The notes: a model not told the origin generated them from the letters alone. DNA of 18,156 bases from Ichthyophonus hoferi (GCA_002751075.1 NAOQ01000413.1:1-18156), one strand, 5' to 3'; numbered from the stretch's first letter, positions 1 to 9,487 are shown. Program-made: numbers and translations.

Positions 1-201
1 GAGAATACGGGTGGGCTCTCTGATGGTCACGAAAACAAATTAGGTTATGAATGGCTGTAGTTTGATTTTGTTATCGATGACATTAAGGGGTAATTAGGTA
101 TGTGGGGCATTAATATAACTACTCTAAAGAAATACAATAGTGTAAAAAAAATATTTACCTAGTTTGACCACGCGTCCAGTTGTCACTCCTACCAAGAGAA
201 C
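1..201 (-). pseudogene. spherulin-4-like gene, 5' part, left copy, start lost
   Basis: This is the mirror copy of the gene at the right end of the window. Read on the minus strand, 201 to 159 matches the end of exon 1, 158 to 20 is an intron (GTAAAT ... ATCAG, 139 bases against 157 in the right copy), and 19 to 1 begins exon 2. The reading frame runs across the junction as in the right copy. The 150 bases that hold the start ATG, the first 16 codons and the leader just upstream in the right copy (17007-17156) are absent here; the join lies between 201 and 202. The only ATG created at the join meets a stop after four codons, and I see no in-frame ATG just upstream. The copy is therefore probably dead, unless an exon further upstream supplies the start. 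Its remainder lies beyond the left edge. Confidence 0.7.
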
Positions 202-361
202 ATTGAATGTAATACAATGCACGCGAAAGACGCCGCAAAGCAAAAAAAGTTAAGTTACACGAAGGACTCTATACCTTTTGATATGCATAATTATTGGATA
301 GTTAACAATACGGAATATGGTTGAGAGATCTGTATCCCGTGTAAATTTACGGTAGTGTTTA
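1..361 (-). repeat. left arm of long inverted repeat
   Basis: These bases are the reverse complement of 16847-17375, at roughly 85-90% identity judged by eye. The arm covers exon 2 start, intron 1, part of exon 1 and about 160 bases of upstream DNA of the spherulin-like gene. Homology stops at 361, next to a conserved TACGGTAGTGTTTA. Because the upstream block (202-361) is conserved as well, the promoter was copied along with the gene. Confidence 0.9.
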
Positions 362-384
362 TGCATAACAATTATTTACGTAAA

Positions 385-615
385 GGTAACTGTAATCAAC
401 AATCATTGTGACACAGAAATTAGGGTCACGTGAAGATTTTTATTCTCAACACGTACATCATGAGATAAGCCAATCAATCTCAATACTTATGATAAAATCA
501 CATATAAGTTTCTTATGGCTTGTAAGTTGCTAAAGCACACATGCAACCGGGTCATAATCAATTGGCTCTCTTTAAATTCCCCAATTCATGGAGGATTACT
601 GAACAACAGCATTAA
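385..615 (+). repeat. direct repeat of 15566-15737
   Basis: The block shares GGGTCACGTGAAGATTTTT, TTGTAAGTTGC.AAAGCACA, ATCAATTGGCTCTCTTTA and AACA.CAGCAT with 15566-15737, in the same order and the same orientation. The left copy has about 60 extra bases in its middle. A CACGTG E-box is kept in both. No protein is recognised. The shared orientation is unexpected, because the neighbouring blocks on both sides are inverted between the two ends of the window. Confidence 0.75.
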
Positions 616-869
616 TATGAGGCGATCTTATTATGCCATCAACAAGATCCAACACAAATCCATTAACTTTTTATTATTATATCTTGTTTTATTAATATTG
701 TTATTATTAGTATATTATTTTATTTGGTCTCTGCGTACTTTTGGTAGGGAAAATAGTGAACAGAAGAAGTTTTTTCTTAAAAGACAAGTACAAATTAATC
801 TAAGAGCAGCCAGCCATCCATCATTAAATACTATAACCTTGTATTACCCGGTATTATATCTATGTAATC

Positions 870-1260
870 AAAAGACCTTGGAGCATGGGTTAAACCCAGA
901 GTTAAGTATATCATTTGTCACAGTTATTGTTGAAATTTATAAGTAGAAACAAAGGTGCTCCTGTTACCCGGATTTGTTTAAAATGAGAGAGATTACCAAA
1001 GTAAGGACCATTAACGTGCTCCTTTGCATAAAGCACGTATACCGACTCTCTTGGTAACTGGCTGCAATAAATGTACCGTTGCACTTCAGAGGGGATCGAT
1101 GCTTTGATTCGCTTAGGCGCTAATGTGGAAATTGCACAATGCGACCGATCAGTATGGGCTGATATATTACAATGTAAATAATGACTATTGCCACTATTTA
1201 ATGTTAGTAGGCAGTTCTCTGACTTCCGAATGAGCGAGAGATCTGAAGAATGATTATCGT
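870..1260 (+). pseudogene. ankyrin-repeat gene relic in copy A
   Basis: Short plus-strand frames resemble ankyrin-repeat signatures: LEHGLNPEL at about 879, RAPLHKA at 1015-1035 (like the TPLHxA helix start) and LIRLGANVE at 1104-1130 (like LLxxGAdvn). They lie in different frames with stops between them, and the same pieces recur in the same order in copies B and C. Ankyrin repeats are protein-interaction modules; nothing here could make a full protein. The longest minus-strand frame here (911-1288) is discussed among the rejected items. Family assignment rests on short motifs only. Confidence 0.5.
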
Positions 1261-1845
1261 ATGCGATTGCCAACAGTGGACCACGCATTACAACAAGGAT
1301 GTGATTATTACATACATATAATTGGATGCAAATATTTGTGTGGGTTATGAGTGCCTGTGTGTTTTTTGCTAGTGTTATAGCGTTTGTGTGAGCGGGTCCT
1401 TTATTATTGATTTGTTTTTTTTTTTACTTTGTTTTCGTGTGAGCACTGATTTTTGGTTAACATCCATATAACTGTGTACAATACCCTAAATGGGGCCAGT
1501 CATAAATATTTGTATTGGCTAATAACCTTCACGAATAATTTCAGAGACCCACTAGGAACATCTGAACTTATCTCGATGATCATATTATTCTTTCCGTAAT
1601 TGAATGACTCATTAGTAATTCACTAAGGTATGTGTTTCGCTGCCGCAAGGAACAAGAACCGATTATCTATTCAATATCTTCCAGTGATTGGTTTAGATTA
1701 CCAGATAAAGATGCCTAGCAACATTTACCCTAAATTTGAAAGTTTCTACAAAATTATATAGAATAATTTTGTGAACCAGTTTCAGGTCAAAAGCCTAACG
1801 TCGCAGGAATTGCGGAGACTGTCATTCCCTTGAATTGTGCTTACC

Positions 1846-1877
<32 letters not shown>

Positions 1878-1886
1878 TGTATGTGT
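1846..1886. repeat. (ATGT)n microsatellite
   Basis: There are about nine to ten tandem ATGT units inside copy A. The equivalent places in copies B (about 7748-7790) and C (about 13050-13085) have shorter, interrupted ATAC/ATGC runs, so the tract grew after the copies split. Confidence 0.95.
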
Positions 1887-2084
1887 GCATGTACGCATAT
1901 GCAGCGGTAGATAGCCAGCTAGTAACAGGTTACGTAATCAAGAAATGAGCTGGCGCTCGAAACAACAACTGTAACCGTACGTGCATGCATATAATATATT
2001 GACAATGTCGTAAGTAAGAGCAGCAGAACAAAATATATTTGAACTTTTCTGTAGATAAAATATACAATAGCGTAATAACAGATA

Positions 2085-2190
2085 ACTAAGCCAATCCTAG
2101 TAATATTTTCCCTAAATTTAACTGTTTCTGCAAAATTTTATGGAATGATTTTGTGAGCCAGTTCCAGTATAAATTAGGCGTAGGATCCGT
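2085..2190 (+). repeat. internal duplication at the outer end of copy A
   Basis: This stretch resembles 1700-1800 of the same copy in the same orientation (CCTAAATTT, TTTCTGCAAAATTTTAT, GATTTTGTGAGCCAGTT). The repeat unit therefore holds two related sub-blocks about 390 bases apart. Its edge, with AGGATTGGCTTAGTTAT on the opposite strand, also matches the fragment at 7303-7390 near the chitin-binding gene. Confidence 0.65.
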
Positions 2191-3660
2191 TTATTATTAT
2201 TAATTTTTTTGTCCTTCTATGAATTCTTAGTAGGCGTGATAGCTTCCATTACCGTATACTTAGTAAGGTATATTATTGGTTAAACTTAACGTTAATTCTA
2301 AGGGTAATGTCTCAAGATTACAATAATAAAGCACCAAGTTAAAACTAAAGCCTTTTGCTGTTCGCGATCTAATCGATAACCTTAGTTCAATAGTACTAAC
2401 CAATTAGTGAGAGGTGAGTAACCGAGTAATTCACCCAAGATAATTAATTAATCCAAACACGTACTAGCCTAATATAGCAACCGAATCCATCACTTATTTC
2501 ACGTTGATTCTAATATCTACATGGATCTAAATTACACAATCAATACCGACAGATAAAATTTGATGCAAAGAAGAATTTTGTTTACTAGATATAAATATGT
2601 TCTAAATATACAATTAATTCAGTTAGAAATATTAACAACTCTAATTAATTCAAAGTAGTAAGTGAATAGTATAATGGTTTCTTAATTTTGAAACTTTACT
2701 TCACTTCATAGTAATGTTTTTCGTTTTTGGTATACTTAGATATATCGTCTGGAAGACATAAGCTTTACACGTCATGCAAATAAAAGTGATTTATCTATGA
2801 TTTGATATTTAAGTAGTAATGAAAAAAAAAATATGCCTACAGTGTAAGACCATGATACGAATATAAGACTAGACTCGTAATAATTTACTATAAATGCTGT
2901 CAATAGTATTGTCGTATTCCTGGAGAACTGATGCTAGCAGGTGATCCTCTGATAGACTAATAGCAGGCTTCCAATCTGTTTTACTGAAGCATCGTTCTTA
3001 TGACCTTGATATTAACTACTGAAATGTATAATATATGCATCACCTTGGTTAATTTGACTTTAAATTTTCAATCTATGCTGCTAATCAGAATCTAGCCATC
3101 CCTTTTTCTTAAAAAAAAAACAAAATATTATTCTTTTTAATTAAACAATTAATTAAAAGTCTTATACTGTATACTCATGCTATTATCTACTATTGAATAA
3201 TAGGCTACTGAGGAATTCATTGCTTGGTAGGCAAAATAAACGAATTTACTCTACGTTTAGTTAGAATTAGATTCTAGAAAATTATACTTATTCCAATGTA
3301 CCTATTTACCAATTTTCTCAATTGTGAAAGATCATTACCTTATCCATTATCTATATATAAATATATTGATTATAAACAGGATAGCTACCATTAAGACTGT
3401 TATATTTTTATAAGTAGGTTTTGTTAAAAAATATTAAATTTCAGTCTATTCATTAGTTAAAATTAATTAATACTATGACATCTGTTTAGATTAAATTATT
3501 AAATGATAACGTGATAACGTATGATAAGAGTAATTGGTCCAAAATAATCACACGTTACTTTATACCTATTCCGAGGCAATTTGTATTTGGCCATATTCTA
3601 TGTTTTCTTAGTGGACACGTTCAAACATACGATCTATTGGCTAAGAACCAATTATATTAC
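2191..3660. other. AT-rich stretch, no gene seen
   Basis: Frames are short in all six readings. There are A/T homopolymers (for example 2822-2831 and 3111-3120) and many ATTAATTA-like runs. I recognise no repeat copy or motif here. Relics too decayed to see by eye cannot be excluded. Confidence 0.6.
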
Positions 3661-3699
3661 AGAGGCTAATTGCGGTCTAGGCACTATACTTCTTTACAC

Positions 3700-3930
3700 T
3701 CACAATTGTATATTAGTGAACGGCATTCAATTGTTTCATGTAGGACAAGCACAAAGCTAATAATGGTTATATCTAACTGTTGTTTCACAAGCATGTTTGG
3801 CCACCAGTATTCTCTTCATTATGTCTTGTTTCTTCGTGATGGCTGCCAATATACTTTTAGCATGGGTATTATGGCATAAGACAAAATACATGTTTATACC
3901 ACATGGGATCTACTAATGATTTATTTAATT
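3700..3930 (-). pseudogene. possible ankyrin-repeat relic
   Basis: On the minus strand one frame reads ILAAITKKQDIMKRIL over about 3805-3853. It is preceded by CGIN and a run ending in THAKS, which resembles one ankyrin unit (GADvN, then a loop, then the L-AA---G--eIvk-LL helices). The frame ends soon after, at about 3765. It has the same strand sense as the relics in copies B and C but does not belong to a repeat block that I can align. A plus-strand frame over the same bases (3670-3879) looks like its shadow. Confidence 0.35.
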
Positions 3931-4930
3931 CATGTGATAGCTATACTAAAAGCTCCGTTTAGCTCTGAAAGTACATAACATTAATGACAATCATATCTAT
4001 AATTGAAAATGAAAATGGCTGCTGATGATGTAAACTGTTATTTGTATGGTTTTTTTTAACCAATTACTTGATTAGTGTAAATGTTGACATTGTGATACTA
4101 ACAAATCATCTCAACTGATTGAGAATGTCATTCAATAAACTAATACTGGATTGATCATTTCATGATCCACCTGTTGCCAGTTAACCAACTGAACTGTGCG
4201 TTTCATAAGAGTTACCAGTCTTTTAATATAAGCGTATAAAATGCTTAGTTGAAGATTAATAATATATTGTTTATTGTTTACCTATCCTAAGATTATTTTC
4301 AGCCTTGACTATTTTCTGAAGCTATGTTGATATATATTGGAAAGTATTGTCTGGATGATTTTAATTTATAATCAAATCTATGATGATTAACTCCTAATTC
4401 TGATCAAATATATTGCCGTTGACAACATTATTTATCTATTAATTTATTAGCTCCTAATTTAATAGAATATAAGTTTTCACTGCACTTAAATATAATATTC
4501 TTTATTATTATTATCATATTTATGTTTTCTGTGATATATATTTATTAGTTCATATTTAAAGGTATTGGAAATCAATTTCCTTATTGGTCAATGACTGTGG
4601 TAAAGTGTTGCACAGTCAGCTATCTTATAGAATAGTTTCTTCTACAATAATTATTCGGGAGTCAATTATGATTTGTACACAAATGTCAATTGGTCTATTT
4701 CAGTCTCAAGGGGATCAATGAAATGAGAAACAATAATTCAATGTACTAAGCACAAATATGCATACATAATAATTTCCAATCAATTCTTAGGTAACTGTTC
4801 TCAACTGTTTTAGTCATCAAAACTTATTTTTCTAGTGACATCAAAAATTGGATCTACATTAGTTAAATTTTATCTGGAATTTATTTATACATCATATTGT
4901 TTATTGATATTATGTTTTTGATTCTTAATT
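3931..4930. other. AT-rich stretch, no gene seen
   Basis: Only short frames occur. The composition is very AT-rich, with runs such as TTTATTATTATTATCAT near 4501. I see no convincing promoter, RNA gene or repeat. Confidence 0.55.
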
Positions 4931-4937
4931 GGTAGAA

Positions 4938-5213
4938 ATGTTTCAACCAGATTCTTTACCACAAGGCCAACTAGTCAAGCCTGCTATTTTTGAAACATTA
5001 GAAGATAACTTCTTCATAGTTTCATTTAAAACTACACTGATTTAGATCATAATTATTACACATATTGCAAGTTACATGATAAGAAATTTGTTGCAAGACT
5101 TGTTAACTCTGTATGAACACATGGTTGGACTGAAGTTCTGATAACAAGTAGATCTTGCAATGATTGGTCTGATATGATATTAGTTATGTATTTTACTATT
5201 GAGATAACATAAT
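4938..5213 (+). pseudogene. possible decayed coding block, unrecognised
   Basis: An ATG at 4938, right after a possible TTGGTAG splice acceptor, opens 35 codons (starting MFQPDSLPQGQLVKPAIF) to a TAG at 5043. A neighbouring frame then stays largely open to about 5213, with one stop, and reads DHNYYTYCKLHDKKF and, later, THGWTEVLITSRSCNDW. Codon choice and amino-acid mix are less AT-driven than the surroundings, which is why I note it. I do not recognise the family. It could be exons of a small gene or chance. Confidence 0.25.
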
Positions 5214-5763
5214 ATCATGTCTAATTTCCCAATTAACTGCTTTTAAGCCTCACTCAAGTATACCGAGCCAATATGCAAACTATATTACATATATATAATA
5301 AGCAATAAAATTCATACCAAACATAGTTTGGTTCAAGCTTATTTATAGTACGATAATATAATACAACGCATATAATACAATACGATGACATAAGACATAT
5401 GCATATACATCTGTCTTTATATTTGCCAGTCAAGTAATCTCTCCTCACCCTCTTAGCCTCTTACCCATCTCATTGATTGAATAATAATTAAATGTTAAAT
5501 AACCAACTCCATTGATGTCCAGGATGTCCAGAATGTCTTTGACTTTGGATATGGGTGTTACTCTTTGGTCTTACATGTTCATTATCTCTCCAATGCCTTA
5601 ATTGGTATGAGTAAACATGTTCGTATCTTATGAATCCCGTCTTATTAGTTGGCTTAAAAGAATTTAATTGTATACAGTCTCTTTATTTATTAAACACATA
5701 CGTAATATACATGTAACAATATATATTGTATATGTGATGGTTAGGTTGTAAATAGCGGGATAG

Positions 5764-5793
5764 GTGGAGGGGAGAGGGGAGAGGGAGGGAGAA
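5764..5793 (+). repeat. purine-only G/A tract
   Basis: About 30 bases almost purely G and A, with G runs of three to four (GGAGGGGAGAGGGGAGAGGG), stand out in DNA that is otherwise about 70% AT. Such tracts can adopt triplex or quadruplex structure. No function is shown. Confidence 0.8.
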
Positions 5794-6192
5794 ATACAGA
5801 GATATTCAACGTAATATTGTAATAGACTGGTTATACTATATATATATATTGTTATTTTAATGGTCACCGCTCTGTGTACTATTATCTTCTATAAACAAAA
5901 CTTAAAAATAATTGCTAGTTGCAAAAATAACATGATAGTTTTTGGAATATAATTATTTATGTATATATACATTAAATAGAGTAATTATTGCTGTTGTAAA
6001 ACACAATGCACTATACACAAGATCACAAACCTTTTTGTAATTTGAATCATTACTTTCGGTTAGTATGCATGATCAATTCATTATAAATGTATACGCACAA
6101 TAGTATTTATTTAAGTATGACAACAACAACTAGTTTTGAACATATGGTATTACTTTGTTTGACAATTTTTTATAACCCCAAGCAGTAGTGTT

Positions 6193-6225
6193 GCATGTAG
6201 ATTCTAGACCAAACAATCTACATGC
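6193..6225. other. perfect 11-bp hairpin
   Basis: GCATGTAGATT at 6193-6203 is followed by an 11-base loop and its exact reverse complement AATCTACATGC at 6215-6225. It lies about 500 bases beyond the stop of the chitin-binding gene. There is no T-run or tRNA-like context. Confidence 0.7.
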
Positions 6226-6370
6226 TTCAACTTAAACTCCAATATACTACCCAGCAATTATACCCAACAGTAATAAGAACACTCATACATGTTTTTAAAT
6301 GTTTATTTATGTTACAAGATCGTTAATTGCGATTGTACCTTTAAATCGTAAGTACCTAAAATTAAGTGGC

Positions 6371-6730
6371 TCAAGATGAATTAGTTGCGTAATATCTTTC
6401 CAACCTGATAGATTGATTCGTTAATAGTACATTTGTAAGTTCCGCCAAAAAGATAGCAAAACTAGAGTCAAGATATGATGAGAAGCAAGTATAAAAGAAA
6501 ACAGAAGTCCAACATAAAGGCCCCCGTCGTAGACATTTGCGACACCCCTGGAGACTGGGGGTGAAACAGTAACAAAATACAAAGACTACTAACTAGATAC
6601 ATAGACTAATTTTATAAAACAAAGCAATCAATTCCAGCATGAGCTTTGTACGGTCTTCCCTAACAATCCATATGGTCACAGCACTTTGATTCATCCAGTT
6701 AGCCCAGACTGAAGATACTAATGTTAAACA
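6371..6730 (-). other. 3' region of the chitin-binding gene, no separate gene supported
   Basis: Beyond the stop of the chitin-binding gene its frame is interrupted only by one more TAG (at about 6593-6595) before a TGA at about 6374. The residues show no repeat of the chitin-binding pattern. A more GC-rich patch at 6520-6565 can pair CACCCC (6543) with GGGGTG (6558). No clear AATAAA signal was found on the minus strand close to the stop. Confidence 0.4.
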
Positions 6731-7231
6731 CTATTTCCTTTCCTCTTTGTGAGATACATATACACAAGTTGACCCAGACTCATCAAATATCTGACCGTAA
6801 GGGCATGCCATCCTGTCACTTGGGTATTTGTTATTATCATAGCACTTATGGTATTGATATTTGAAATTAGGATCTGGGAAAAGTCTATGACCGCTCAATG
6901 TGTGCTCAAAAGGGGGGCATACGAAGCTTTTAGACGTTGGGTTTTCATGATCACAATAGTGATATTTTTGGTTGAACACTTTGCCTTCAGGGCATATTTC
7001 CAAAACATTGTTGTGACCACAATTCCAGTACCATTGAACGTTATACTCGAAGGGATAAGTGTGATATTCTTTAATATCTGCCCAATTTGGGTTGGGGCAT
7101 GAGTTGTAAAAGGGGGGATAGATGTCCGATGGAAATCCCTTGGGCTTACTTACGTTACCATCTTCTATTGGCACGGCCGAAGATAGAGTAGCAACAGCAG
7201 CTAAAGCAGCGGTAATGAAGTAATAAGCCAT
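6731..7231 (-). CDS. secreted protein with two peritrophin-A-like chitin-binding domains (CBM14)
   Basis: A 166-residue intronless frame. Residues 1-20 form a signal peptide (ALAAVATLSSA, cleavage likely near A19/V20), so the product is secreted. Domain 1 has cysteines at 45, 71, 80 and 93; domain 2 at 105, 130, 143 and 156. Each has an aromatic stretch before the second cysteine (QWYWNC, KYQYHKC) and the CP-G--F motif (CPEGKVF, CPYGQIF). That pattern is the chitin-binding type-2/peritrophin-A fold, which binds chitin through exposed aromatics. The usual domain has six cysteines; the C2 and C6 equivalents are missing from both. The protein ends ten residues after the last cysteine, the usual place, with a TAG stop. 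A TATA box lies about 50 bases upstream. In a fungus it might shield its own wall chitin or bind chitin of a host; in an animal it would suit a gut lining or cuticle. The role is inferred. Confidence 0.85.
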   Translation of the reverse strand: MAYYFITAALAAVATLSSAVPIEDGNVSKPKGFPSDIYPPFYNSCPNPNWADIKEYHTYPFEYNVQWYWNCGHNNVLEICPEGKVFNQKYHYCDHENPTSKSFVCPPFEHTLSGHRLFPDPNFKYQYHKCYDNNKYPSDRMACPYGQIFDESGSTCVYVSHKEERK

Positions 7232-7281
7232 TGAAAGTACAAGAAATATATTTAGGTTTGTTAATAACAGTTATTAAACTC

Positions 7282-7291
7282 CTTTTTATAG
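7282..7291 (-). promoter_or_regulatory. TATA box of the chitin-binding gene
   Basis: On the minus strand CTATAAAAAG lies about 50 bases before the ATG at 7231. That spacing puts transcription start about 20-30 bases before the start codon, giving a short leader. Confidence 0.6.
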
Positions 7292-7302
7292 TTTGGTTTT
7301 CA

Positions 7303-7390
7303 GTTATTGTTGCTAGGATTGGGTTAGTTATTTGTTATTATATCATTATATCTTTATGTTTATTGGAAGGTTAAAACATATTTATATCTG
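7303..7390 (-). repeat. repeat-family fragment beside the chitin-binding promoter
   Basis: It is a direct, imperfect copy of 7573-7661 (TTGTTGCTAG.ATTG, AATTA/AGTTATTTGTTAT, TATTGGAAGGTTAAAA against TATTGAAAGATTAAAA, ATATTTATATCTG). It also matches the outer end of copy A around 2060-2110. It begins about a dozen bases beyond the TATA box of the chitin-binding gene, so repeat DNA forms the upstream promoter region of that gene. Confidence 0.65.
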
Positions 7391-7572
7391 GTGTCCAATC
7401 ACTGGAGAATGCAATGATTAAAGTATGTGTTCAATGATAATCAACTTCTACTAAATTACCGGTAATGACTCATACTATGCAACTAGGCATTAATACCGCG
7501 CGCATTGTTTTTCTCTATTCTTCTTCTTTAATAAGCTTGCAGTATTGATGAACAACACGCACATTTTGAAAG

Positions 7573-9232
7573 TATATTGTTGCTAGTATTGCGCCAATTA
7601 TCTGTTATACGTTATTGCATATTTTATCTATTGAAAGATTAAAATATATTTCTATCTGCTACGTACGGTTTGGTTTTAATTAGAGTCGTTTCGAGCGCCA
7701 GCTCATTTCTTGATTACACAACCTGTTATTGGCTGTCTACCGCTATATATGAGTACATATACACATACCTGCATACATATATATATGGACAATCTAAGAG
7801 AATGGCAGTCTCAACAATTCCTATCACATTAGGCTTTTGACCTGAAACTAATTCACAAAATTACTCCATATAATTTTGCAGAAACAGTCGAATCTAAGGT
7901 TAAGTGTTGCTAGGATTGCTTAATTATTCGGTAATCTAAACCAATCACTGGAAGACAGTGAATAGATAATCGGCTCTAGTTCCTTACCCGGCGACTAGAC
8001 ACATACCTTAATGAATTAGCTAATGAGCCATTCAATTACGGGAGAACAATATGATTATCGAGATAAGATTAGATATTCCCAGTGGGTCTCTGTGATCTTT
8101 CATGAATTTTATTAGCCAATACAAATAGTTATGACTGGCCCCATTTAGGTTATTGGACACAGTTATATGAGTGTTAGCCAAAAATTAGTGCTCGCGCAAA
8201 AACTAAGTGAAAAAGAAAACAAATTATTAATGAAAGACCTGCTAGCAAAAAAATACGCAGGCACTCATAACATACACAAAACTTTGCACTTAATTATATT
8301 TATGTAATAATCATATCGTTGTTGTAATATCTAGTCTACCGTTGGCAGTCGCATACGATAATCAATGTTCAGATCTCTCATCGTTCAGAAGTCAGAGAAC
8401 TGCCTACTAGCATTAATTAGTGATAGCTATTATTTATTTACATTGTAATATAGCACCTCATACTGATCGGTCGCATTGCGCAATTTCCGTATTAGCGCCT
8501 AAGCGAATCAAAGTATTAATTCCCTCTGAATTAGAACAGAGGTACGATTACCACAGTTACCTAGAGTCGGTATAATTGCCTTATGCCAAGGGGCACGTTA
8601 AAATGCTCCTTAATTTGGTAATATCTCGCATTCTAAACAAATATAGGTCACAGGAACACCTCTGTCTCGACTTGTGAATTTTAACAATAACTGTGGCAAA
8701 TAATTTACTTAAGTGTTGGTTTAAACCATGCTCCAAGGTCTAAGACACGTACACAAAGCTCTCGGTATAACATAACTATTTCAAGAATGCAATGATAATG
8801 CCGATCGGAATCAATTATTGGAAACTGTCAATTACAATAGGCAGATCTATCAATCTCTACACATACTAGAATGATCTCTGTGACAATAACATATATATAT
8901 ATAATTGCAGTAAAAAATAAATGGTTCTAATATCACCTCTTGGTATGCACGTGAAGGCAACTGTTATCATAATCATACAGGAATTTATTTCAGATAGATA
9001 CACATGATAAGCTCACATCTAATATCATACGTGTTTGTTTGTTTAGGAATTTACTGGAAATGGAATTGACCAATGAATTGGTAGCACTATTTCCCAATAG
9101 TGCTGGTTACCGTATGAGACTGGGGTTAGTTTTGTTTCCTCGGCAAGAGTTACTTGCTAAAAACTTCTAAGCATCTTTTTCACATAAACTCTGTTGGAAC
9201 AATATATATATATATTTCTATGACCGTACCAT
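7573..9232 (-). repeat. repeat copy B (ankyrin-relic family)
   Basis: This copy is co-linear with copy C over about 1.6 kb, from CGTACGG at about 7664 to CCGTACC at about 9225, with many substitutions and small indels. It is clearly more diverged from A and C than those are from each other. The outer 90 bases repeat the fragment at 7303-7390. I see no clean terminal inverted repeats, target-site duplication or transposase frame, so a standard DNA transposon is not supported. Confidence 0.8.
8340..8790 (-). pseudogene. ankyrin-repeat gene relic in copy B
   Basis: Minus-strand pieces match those in A and C: LDLGAW near 8730, RAPWHKAI near 8585-8610, and LIRLGANTE over 8485-8511 followed by IAQCDRSV. 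Stops and frame changes separate them. B keeps some residues that A and C have lost, and the reverse, so the three copies decayed separately after an ankyrin-like ancestor. A further minus-strand piece, ALLGNSATNSLVNSI near 9080-9125, could be another unit. Confidence 0.45.
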
Positions 9233-9487
9233 TGCATTGATTGTCAGAGAAACATCGATCAGTAACACTATGCAACTTTTTCTATGGTGATAAGCCTATA
9301 CCCCATAGTATTTGTACTTAAGACAATTTGTCGTTTATAGATGGAATGATCAATAAATATATAATTTTATTTGCTTTGAGGTATAGTTCAGCCAGTACTT
9401 AAAGTCGGGTTTGACAACAACTTGATTACCTACAACTATATTTTGGTCTGTAATATTTCTTCTTTGTGAAGGTCAATTACATTTAAA

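Larger units (their letters stand above)
870..2190 (+). repeat. repeat copy A (ankyrin-relic family)
   Basis: This copy is inverted relative to copies B and C; strand is given as that of the ankyrin-like relic. It matches copy C from about 13170 to 14040 almost base for base: I count 8 substitutions over some 360 bases around 911-1270. The outer part, 1980-2110, matches the DNA just before copies B and C (CTACAGAAAAGTT, ACGTACGGTTACAG). The end at about 870 is abrupt and the last 500 bases of B and C are missing. It carries a long ATGT microsatellite where B and C have short ones. Confidence 0.8.
5214..6370. other. AT-rich intergenic DNA with simple repeats
   Basis: No supported gene. It holds a G/A tract near 5764-5793, a TATATATA run near 5839-5850 and a perfect hairpin at 6193-6225. 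Two minus-strand frames of about 65 codons (5254-5448 and 5664-5867) are dominated by Ile, Tyr and Cys from AT-rich repeats and look non-coding. Confidence 0.6.

Noticed and set aside
515-946. 143-codon plus-strand frame with a hydrophobic stretch
   Set aside because: The Leu/Ile-rich middle comes from TTATTATTA repeats. The frame runs from the direct-repeat block through simple sequence into copy A, so it is a chance fusion; only its last part overlaps the ankyrin-like relic.
911-1288. 125-codon minus-strand frame in copy A and its 120-codon partner in copy C (13656-14018)
   Set aside because: Most differences between the two copies change amino acids, copy B has stops in it, and the opposite strand shows ankyrin-like motifs. 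I treat it as an antisense shadow.
6848-7102. 84-codon plus-strand frame
   Set aside because: It is antisense to the well-supported chitin-binding gene.
7573-9232. Copies A, B and C as a DNA transposon or LTR element
   Set aside because: I could not find convincing terminal inverted or direct repeats, target-site duplications, or any transposase, integrase or reverse transcriptase signature. CGTACGG/CCGTACC at the ends of copy B is too short and is not kept in C.
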